From Paludibaculum sp. (lineage in GTDB: Bacteria > Acidobacteriota > Terriglobia > Bryobacterales > Bryobacteraceae), in the NCBI GenBank assembly GCA_029973955.1, contig JARKQJ010000075.1, positions 1 through 64,000 of the forward strand: a stretch of 64,000 nt of DNA, in the 5' to 3' direction. The notes under the pieces are model-generated. The model was not told where the DNA came from. It ran no database searches and saw nothing but the letters and a program-made list of their open reading frames with translations. Of this stretch, positions 38,451 to 44,725 are shown one piece after another. Numbering within the stretch: position 1 is the stretch's first letter; every line of letters starts with the position of its first letter. Position numbers and translations under genes: made by a program.

Positions 38451-39533
38451 TTAGCGCTGGATGCGGGCCGAGCCGCCCTTGGCGAAGGCGCGGACCTGGT
38501 CCACGGTGGCCATGGTGGTGTCGCCCGGGAAGGTGGTGAGCAGCGCGCCGTGCGCCCAGCCCATCTTCACCGCTTCCATCGGCTCTTCGCCGTTCAGCAG
38601 GCCGTAGATGAAGCCGGAAGCGAAGCCGTCGCCGCCGCCCACGCGGTCCAGGATGTTCAGCTCGCAGGTGGGGGCCGTGTAGGTCTGGCCGTCGATCCAC
38701 GCCACCGCGCTCCAGGAGTGATGGTTGGTGGAGTGGACTTCGCGCAGCGTGGTGGCGACTACTTTCACCTGCGGGTATTTCTTGACGACGTCGCCGATCA
38801 TGGCGAAGAACGTGGAGGGATCCAGCTTGGACTTGCTGTGCACCTCAGGTCCGGGAATACCCAGGCCGAGTTGCAGGTCTTCTTCGTTGCCCACCAGCAC
38901 GTCGACGTTCTTCACGATGCGGTCGATCACGGAGACGGCCTTCTCGGCGCCGCCCCAGATGTTCCAGAGCTTGGCGCGGTAGTTGAGGTCGAACGAGGTG
39001 ATGACGCCGGCTTCCTTGGCGGCCTGCATGGCTTCGACGATCAGTTCGCCGGTAGTCTCGGAAAGGGCCGCGAAGATGCCGCCGGAGTGGAACCACCGCA
39101 CGCCCTGGCCGAAGATCTCTTTCCAGTTGAAGTCGCCGGGCTTGAGCAGCGCGCCGGCTTCATTGGAGCGGTTGTAGAAGACGACGGGGGCGCGCACGCC
39201 CAGGCCGCGGTCCGAGTAGACGGTGGCCATGTTGGGGCCATTCACGCCGTTGTGCTTGAACTGCTTGTAGAACGGTTTCACGCCCATGGCCTTCACGCGC
39301 TCGGCGATCAGGTCCCCGATGGGGTAGTTCACCATCGCCGTGCAGATGCCGGTCTTGAGGCCGAAGCAGTCGGCCAGGTTGGCGGCGCAATTGAACTCGC
39401 CGCCGGAAACATGGATCTGGCACTCGGTGGCTTTGCGGAAGGGGATGATCCCGGGGTCGAGGCGGTGGATCAAAGCGCCGAGACTGACGAAGTCCAGGGC
39501 GCCTTCAGGGCGGATGTTGAGGCCGTATTTCAT
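38451..39533 (-). CDS. PfkB-family carbohydrate kinase (2-keto-3-deoxygluconate kinase-like)
   Basis: A 360-aa cytosolic sugar kinase. The N-terminal VSGGEFNCAANLADCFGLKTGICTAM resembles the PfkB GG-x-x-x-N-x-A motif. The C-terminal DRVGGGDGFASGFIYGLL (D-x-V-G-x-GD) holds the catalytic Asp and anion hole. The length is longer than the usual 310-320 aa because of insertions. KdgK-type substrate specificity is the best guess, not proven. GGAGATAACG precedes the ATG at 39533. It stands alone, next to no pathway genes. Confidence 0.8.
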   Translation of the reverse strand: MKYGLNIRPEGALDFVSLGALIHRLDPGIIPFRKATECQIHVSGGEFNCAANLADCFGLKTGICTAMVNYPIGDLIAERVKAMGVKPFYKQFKHNGVNGPNMATVYSDRGLGVRAPVVFYNRSNEAGALLKPGDFNWKEIFGQGVRWFHSGGIFAALSETTGELIVEAMQAAKEAGVITSFDLNYRAKLWNIWGGAEKAVSVIDRIVKNVDVLVGNEEDLQLGLGIPGPEVHSKSKLDPSTFFAMIGDVVKKYPQVKVVATTLREVHSTNHHSWSAVAWIDGQTYTAPTCELNILDRVGGGDGFASGFIYGLLNGEEPMEAVKMGWAHGALLTTFPGDTTMATVDQVRAFAKGGSARIQR

Positions 39534-39739
39534 CGTTATCTCCGTGTGTTGGAACCGGGCGGCGCGAGCCGCGTACTGATGTTCGCCTGACGGCCCGCCG
39601 GGGGCCTGCCGCGGCCGGGCCGGGCACAGGCGCTCTCCTTCTCAACTATATCAAACTGGCATTTCAATAGAGAAGCGCAAAAGAGCTGCGGACGGGGAAC
39701 TCTGCAATGGCTCCAGCGCCGGGCCGCCGTGCGGGCGAA

Positions 39740-40459
39740 TCAGCCGCCTGTGCCCGTGGCGCGGCGAAAGAGGGTGGTGATCGGGCTGGAGGCGAGGCGG
39801 CGTTTGCCGAGGTCGCCGAAGCGGGCCTTGGCGCGGGACTTGAGCAGGCGGAACTGCGTTTCGGTGAGGTTCATCTCCTCGCAGATCTGTTCCTGGGGCT
39901 GCTCATAGAGGTAGAAGCGGGTGAGAATTTCGCGGTCGCGCTGGCTGATGCCGCGCAGGACCTTGATCATGAGGTTGGTGCGCTGCTCGTGGATGGCGCG
40001 TTGTTCGGGATTCTGGCGGAGATCGGCGACGCGGCCGCCCACTTCGAGGTCCGCGAAGTCGCGCCGCGCCTGGACGGCATTGTCGATGAAGGCCGCCACC
40101 TGGCGGCGGACGATAGTGCGGACGAAGCCCATGAGGCGGTCGGGTTCACGCAGCGCGCCGTTCTGAATGGACTGGACGACGATGAGAAAGGTGTCGTGAA
40201 CTTTGTCATCGAGTTCCTGGGGGCCGAGGTGCCGGCACAGGTAATAGCGGATGCCGCGGGAGAAGGTGCGGTAGAGCTCCTCCATGGCGGTGTTGTCGTT
40301 GTTCCGGATCCGCTCGACAAGGTCGGCCCATCTGGATGGCGTTCCTTCGGTACCCTCTGCCGAGGGTGACGCCTCCTCGTTCTGAAAGGCGGCCTCCTCC
40401 TGCCGCGCCTGGGCTGCGCGTTCGGGTTTTCCAGGTGACTCGTGAGGAGAAGGAGGCAT
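39740..40459 (-). CDS. ECF-type RNA polymerase sigma factor
   Basis: A 239-aa sigma factor. An acidic, low-complexity N-terminal tail of about 45 residues precedes sigma region 2 (ADLVERIRNNDNTAMEELYRTFSRGIRYYLCRHLG, then DDKVHDTFLIVVQSIQNGALREPDRLMGFVRTIVRRQV). Region 4 is KVLRGISQRDREILTRFYLYEQPQEQICEEMNLTETQFRLLKSRAKARF. ATG 40459 lies 5 nt after the CHAT gene's stop, and AAGGA from that gene's end serves as its ribosome site, so the two genes are coupled. No anti-sigma gene is next to it, so control may come through the CHAT protein. Confidence 0.88.
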   Translation of the reverse strand: MPPSPHESPGKPERAAQARQEEAAFQNEEASPSAEGTEGTPSRWADLVERIRNNDNTAMEELYRTFSRGIRYYLCRHLGPQELDDKVHDTFLIVVQSIQNGALREPDRLMGFVRTIVRRQVAAFIDNAVQARRDFADLEVGGRVADLRQNPEQRAIHEQRTNLMIKVLRGISQRDREILTRFYLYEQPQEQICEEMNLTETQFRLLKSRAKARFGDLGKRRLASSPITTLFRRATGTGG

Positions 40460-40464
40460 ATCGG

Positions 40465-42954
40465 TCAATCCTTGCCAATGGTGAAATAAGCCGCCCAGTA
40501 CCGCGGCTGGGAACGCCATGCGCCATTTCGGAGTGCGGCCAATTGAGCGTTTCTGAGGGAACGGGCTGGGGAGTTCTCTTTCAGCACCTCATGATAGAAG
40601 GCTTCGAAAAGCTCGCCTCGTCCGTCGTCGACGGGCCACAAGCTGGCGACCACGGATCTCGCGCCGGCCGCCAGCCAGGAACTGGTGAAGCCGGAGAGGC
40701 CGGCCCCTTGTTGCGCGACACCCGCGCCGGAGCTGCAGCCATTCAGCACCACCAGCGAGCCCGGCACGTGATAAGAGGCCAGCACGCTGGCGCTGATGCC
40801 TTCTCTCACGCCGTCCGGGTTGATGGAGAGGGTGAGAAACTGGTCGCCCGGAGCCGTGGCCGCCAGCGCGAAGGGCACTGTGTCCCGCTGGGCCTTCATG
40901 CTGAGCTGGAACGACGGACGGGATTCCGGCGCCGGCACGAAATGGGTTGCGAAGTGGATCACCGCCGGCGCATCGCGCAGCGCATCGCCCACCCGCTGTG
41001 CCGTGGCGCCGGCGCCGGAGAGCTCTTCAGCGGGCCGTCCGGCTTTCTGCCAGAGCGACGAGATGGAGCTGATCTCCTGCCGGCTGCCGGGCAGGCTGGG
41101 CAGCTCCAGTGTCCCTTCCGCCAGCCCGACCGGTGAACGGAACGGCCAGACCCAGAAGGAGAGCGGAGCAGGGGTCTTCAGGCTGGGATGATAGCGTGGG
41201 TCTGCACCGTTGTGGATGGCATCGCCGATGGCCAGTAGGCGCTGGGTGGTGCCGGTCTGCGCGGGTTGCAGCAGCCACAGCGCCGATGGAACGGATTGCA
41301 GGACGTGTGTCTCGACCAGGTAGCTGGCGCGCACCGCCGGACCTGTTCGCAGCGCGGCGATCGGCGCGTCGAAGAGGATCTCATCCTGCGATATGATCCA
41401 GCGTTCCTGCTGCAGCATGGCGGGTGGCAACCCGCCGAACAAGGTGGCGTATAGCTGGTACGCGGCATCCGCCGGCGCCGGCGTTTTGGTGAGAATCTCC
41501 TGCCGGAAGCGCCGCGCCAGTTCCGCGAGTTGTGTCTTTCCGGGCAGCCTGGAGACGGCGGCTTCTTGCCGCGTGACGGCCCAGATGTAGGAAGCCGGCT
41601 CGCTCGGGAGCAGGGTGAACATTACGTCGCCGGGTTTGAGGTGCGCCTGAAGCTTGTACAGCAGATCGCGGGGTGCGCCGGGGCCAAGCCCGGCCTGCGC
41701 GGCCGTCACGATTCCGGCGCGGGTTTCCAGCTCTGCCAGACGAGCGTCCATTTCGGACGCCGGGATCCCTACATCCTTGCTGCCCGCTTTCCGCCTTGCG
41801 GCCAGCAGCCGCGGATAGTCCGAGCTGATTCGAGCCAGCGTCTCTTCGCGCTGCAGTGTCTGCCGCCGCAGACCCACTGCCCGGGCCTGTTCCACCATCG
41901 CCCACGCTTCCACAACGCTTTGCCCGGACCAGCCACCCTTCCGCCCCGACATCAGGTAGCTCGCATAGGTGGCCGCCAGTTCGGCGATGCTCACGTCTGC
42001 GCCCAGGTCGAAGGCGCTGGCCGGCAAAACATCCTGCCGCCAGGCCCGCGCCTGATTCCAGGCGCGCTGGTACTCATGCAGCGCCTCGCTCCGGCGGCCT
42101 GTCGCGGCCAATGCGGATGCCTTGTTTTGTGCCGGAGCCCACGGGAGGTTCGAGCTGCCCGGTGCCGACTCCCGCTCCGCTCTGGAGAGCCACTCGAGCG
42201 CCTCTTCCTTCCTGCCCTGCGCCAGCCGCAAATGCCCCACGCACTGATAGAAACTGGGCAATGCCGGGACCCGGTGCAGCCGGATCACCCTGTATTGGTT
42301 TGCCAGCGCGTCTTCCGCCATCGCGAAATCGCTCCTGGCGATACTGATTCTTGCCAGCGACTCCCACAGCACCTGAATCACGGGCCAGTTCGGCGCGGCC
42401 TCCGCGGATTGCATGGCCGGCGCCCACTCCGCCAGCGCCGCATCATACTTGCCCCGGCGCACCATCAACTGGAGTCTCTGCGCTCGCAGAACCGGCATGG
42501 CCACACTCGACGCCGGCATCAGGCGGGTGGCGGCATCCAGCGCCTGCTCCGCCGCGTCTCCGGCGCCCAGCACCGCGTACATGCTGCCCAGGTTGAGCCA
42601 CGCTCCAGCTTCGAACTCCACCAGACCGTGCTCTCGGGCGTAACTTCTCGCGCGCTGGAAACTCTCAAACGCCTGCGAGTACTTCCATTGATAGAGCTGC
42701 GTGCCCCCGATGTTCACCAGGAAGCGGCCGACATTCTTGACGTGGCCTTCCCGCGTGGCGGCAACCAGCGCGGATTGAAACGCCGCCTCCGCCTCCCTGA
42801 ACCGGTGTTGCCCAACATGAGCCGCCGCCGCGGCGCGGAATCGGTCGCATTCACAGGGCGCTCTTCCACTCGGCGCAGCCTGTAGTTCTGCCGCCGGGAG
42901 CGCAGATATCGAAAGCCACAGGAAGATGTGGTGAAGGACCCCTGAGTGCTTCAT
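40465..42954 (-). CDS. Exported TPR-CHAT domain protein (caspase-like peptidase fold)
   Basis: An 829-aa protein with a Sec signal peptide (about 1-26, HIFLWLSISALPAAELQA). An alpha-helical TPR-like region (about 35-440; units such as AEAAFQSALVAATREGHVKNVGRFLVNIGG and YSQAFESFQRARSYAREHGLVEFEAGAWLNLGSMYAVLGAG) follows. The C-terminal CHAT domain (about 540-829) carries the catalytic dyad His671 (VIHFATHF) and Cys740 (VVLNGCSSGAG). CHAT domains are caspase-family proteases or adaptors, and this one is predicted to be active and periplasmic. ATG 42954 has AGGA seven nt upstream. The next gene is an ECF sigma factor 5 nt downstream. Confidence 0.88.
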   Translation of the reverse strand: MKHSGVLHHIFLWLSISALPAAELQAAPSGRAPCECDRFRAAAAAHVGQHRFREAEAAFQSALVAATREGHVKNVGRFLVNIGGTQLYQWKYSQAFESFQRARSYAREHGLVEFEAGAWLNLGSMYAVLGAGDAAEQALDAATRLMPASSVAMPVLRAQRLQLMVRRGKYDAALAEWAPAMQSAEAAPNWPVIQVLWESLARISIARSDFAMAEDALANQYRVIRLHRVPALPSFYQCVGHLRLAQGRKEEALEWLSRAERESAPGSSNLPWAPAQNKASALAATGRRSEALHEYQRAWNQARAWRQDVLPASAFDLGADVSIAELAATYASYLMSGRKGGWSGQSVVEAWAMVEQARAVGLRRQTLQREETLARISSDYPRLLAARRKAGSKDVGIPASEMDARLAELETRAGIVTAAQAGLGPGAPRDLLYKLQAHLKPGDVMFTLLPSEPASYIWAVTRQEAAVSRLPGKTQLAELARRFRQEILTKTPAPADAAYQLYATLFGGLPPAMLQQERWIISQDEILFDAPIAALRTGPAVRASYLVETHVLQSVPSALWLLQPAQTGTTQRLLAIGDAIHNGADPRYHPSLKTPAPLSFWVWPFRSPVGLAEGTLELPSLPGSRQEISSISSLWQKAGRPAEELSGAGATAQRVGDALRDAPAVIHFATHFVPAPESRPSFQLSMKAQRDTVPFALAATAPGDQFLTLSINPDGVREGISASVLASYHVPGSLVVLNGCSSGAGVAQQGAGLSGFTSSWLAAGARSVVASLWPVDDGRGELFEAFYHEVLKENSPARSLRNAQLAALRNGAWRSQPRYWAAYFTIGKD

Positions 42955-43005
42955 AGCGAAGTCCTGGATCCGGCACACGCTTGACGACTCCGGCGCTCCG
43001 GCAAT

Positions 43006-43038
43006 CCTAGGAGTACTAAAACTATTAGTACCCCTAGG
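43006..43038. promoter_or_regulatory. Large inverted repeat in the CHAT leader
   Basis: Arms CCTAGGAGTACTAA (43006-43019) and TTAGTACCCCTAGG (43025-43038) match at 13 of 14 positions around a 5-nt spacer. It lies 51-84 bp before the CHAT start codon. As RNA it would be a strong hairpin without a U-tract, so not a terminator; as DNA it could be an operator. It falls between the micro-ORF and the CHAT gene. Confidence 0.65.
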
Positions 43039-43145
43039 AAGTATACCAGACAAACCCCTAACCGGGATGGGATGAATATCTCCATTTTTCGCCGCGGGTC
43101 GCTTTCCCCACGAATAGAGTATGTGGGTGGTAGCCCGGATTACTC

Positions 43146-43190
43146 TCAGCCGATGAAGGGGAAGATGATGATGATGGGTTGATCGACCAT
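43146..43190 (-). CDS. Micro-ORF (14 aa) upstream of the CHAT gene
   Basis: A possible tiny gene encoding MVDQPIIIIFPFIG. It has a good ribosome site (AGAAAGGAAAC, about 6 nt before the ATG) and ends in TGA 191 nt before the CHAT start. The peptide is almost wholly hydrophobic with four consecutive isoleucines. It could be a leader peptide, a secreted signal or a random reading frame; I cannot tell. It is too short for standard gene calling. A perfect 6-bp hairpin (GGGGCA / TGCCCC, 43210-43224) lies immediately upstream of its ribosome site. Confidence 0.4.
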   Translation of the reverse strand: MVDQPIIIIFPFIG

Positions 43191-43209
43191 GACTTGTTTC
43201 CTTTCTGCC

Positions 43210-43224
43210 GGGGCAGAGTGCCCC
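43210..43224. other. Perfect hairpin just upstream of the micro-ORF
   Basis: GGGGCA-GAG-TGCCCC. It sits next to the micro-ORF's ribosome binding site and may affect its translation. Confidence 0.5.
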
Positions 43225-43604
43225 GCGCGACAAACAAGCTAGGGAGCAGCCTTCACGTTCTGAAGCGGATGTTGGTAAAACACTGAAACAAAGCAAAATA
43301 AAAAAATTTCCCGCGCGTCACTGCATAAGGTTTACCCGGCCGGCGGCGGTGGTTTCGTGCCGAAGCGGGACGGCCCCGGGGCCGCCTTGTGGGGAAACCG
43401 GGCGGTGAACTAAACCCTCCGTAAGTCGCCGGCTATGGGTTTTGTTCGGAGGCTGGAGTACTCCGGACAGTCACTGATGAGTTTTGCGTGGCCCGGGAAG
43501 GCGGCGGCTTGAGTGCCTGAGGCGGGGCGGAGAGGCCGCGCCGAAGCACAGATCAAGCGGGGAAGTCAGAAAGATCCTCGCCGGCGGTGGCGTGATCCCA
43601 CCGG
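43225..43604. other. Gene-free gap between the CHAT leader and the phosphatase
   Basis: About 380 bp without a supported gene. It contains an A/T-rich block (43280-43311, AAAATAAAAAAATTT), the most A/T-rich part of the neighbourhood and a plausible promoter area for the minus-strand CHAT module. It also has two perfect short palindromes: CGGCCCCGGGGCCG near 43370 and GGAGTACTCC at 43455-43464. No promoter could be assigned with confidence. Confidence 0.5.
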
Positions 43605-43652
43605 GTGACTGGCGATTGCGGCACAATGGAGAAACTCGGAAGGAGACGCGTC

Positions 43653-44660
43653 ATGAGCGCAATTCCGTCTTCTCTCATCCAGGAACTACGTCCCAAGATC
43701 CTGGAGCGACGGCTGCGTCTGGAAGCGGCCGCACGCAACGTTTCAGCGGAGTACGTCCAGGATCTGTTGACTCAAGTGGACGCGGCGCTGGAGCGAATCG
43801 ACAAGGGCGGCTATGGCCTTTGCGAGACCTGCCACGATCCGATTGAAGAAGACCGTCTGAGGCGCGATCCGCTGCTGCGGATGTGCTTGGATCATCTCAG
43901 CCAGGCCGAGATGCGGGCGCACGAACAGGATCTCGACCTGGCAATGCAAATTCAGACGAAGCTCTTGCCGCCGCGGGACGTCAGCCAGGGCGCCTGGCAG
44001 GTTCACTACCGGTACCAGCCGGCCGGAGTGGTGGGCGGCGACTATTGCGAGATCGCGGCGATGGGCGAGGACGGACAACTGTTCTTCACGGTGGGCGATG
44101 TGGCCGGAAAAGGAGTGGCGGCCTCGCTGCTGATGGCGCATCTCAGTGCGATCTTCCGCAGCCTGCTGGCGCTGAACCTGCCGCTGACGGAGGTGATCTC
44201 CCGCGCGAATCGGCTGTTCTGCGAAAGCACTCCAGCCACGCACTACGCAACTCTGGTGGCGGGGCGCACGACGGAAAGCGGCGTGGAACTGTGCAACGCG
44301 GGCCACTGCCGGCCTCTGTTGCTGAGACGCGATAGGATCGAGCGGCTGGAAGCCACGGGACTGCCGTTGGGACTATTCTGCGGCAGCAGGCATGCGATCC
44401 GGTCGATTGAGATGGAGCCTGGCGAGAGTCTGGTGGTCTACACGGATGGCGTCACCGAGGCTGAAGACCTGGAGGGCCGCGCCTTCGAGGAGGACCGGCT
44501 CATCGAATCTCTGCGGGCGCAGGCAGGGCGGGATGCGGCAGCTACTATCGACGGAGTGCTACAGGATGTCGAAAGATTCCGTGGCACTGGCCGGTTGAGC
44601 GACGACATGACACTGCTCATGATCCGGAGACACGACAGGGGGAGCGGCAGTTCGCTATAG
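43653..44660 (+). CDS. DksA/TraR-type zinc finger fused to a PP2C/SpoIIE phosphatase
   Basis: A 335-aa protein. Residues 1-90 look like a DksA/TraR module: a helical coiled-coil start and a finger at Cys57-Cys60-x17-Cys78-x2-His81, where DksA normally has four Cys. Residues 95-335 form a SpoIIE/RsbU phosphatase: VGGDYCEIAAMGEDG and VGDVAGKGVAASLLMAHLSAIF (metal-binding Asp), YTDGVTEA, and SDDMTLLMIRR. RsbU-type enzymes dephosphorylate anti-anti-sigma factors. Start ATG 43653 follows AAGGAGACGCGTC; two earlier in-frame ATGs lack such a site. A sigma-related gene lies nearby on the opposite strand. Confidence 0.85.
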   Translation: MSAIPSSLIQELRPKILERRLRLEAAARNVSAEYVQDLLTQVDAALERIDKGGYGLCETCHDPIEEDRLRRDPLLRMCLDHLSQAEMRAHEQDLDLAMQIQTKLLPPRDVSQGAWQVHYRYQPAGVVGGDYCEIAAMGEDGQLFFTVGDVAGKGVAASLLMAHLSAIFRSLLALNLPLTEVISRANRLFCESTPATHYATLVAGRTTESGVELCNAGHCRPLLLRRDRIERLEATGLPLGLFCGSRHAIRSIEMEPGESLVVYTDGVTEAEDLEGRAFEEDRLIESLRAQAGRDAAATIDGVLQDVERFRGTGRLSDDMTLLMIRRHDRGSGSSL

Positions 44661-44725
44661 CGCCGTTGGAGGCCAGGGACTCACCTGATTGGTCTGTTGG
44701 CGCGGAAGACGATCAAGAGGCTCCG

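Noticed and set aside
42955-43296. A longer N-terminus for the CHAT protein starting at 43296
   Set aside because: It would place a clear signal peptide in the middle, runs through the inverted repeat, and lacks a ribosome site; ATG 42954 has one.
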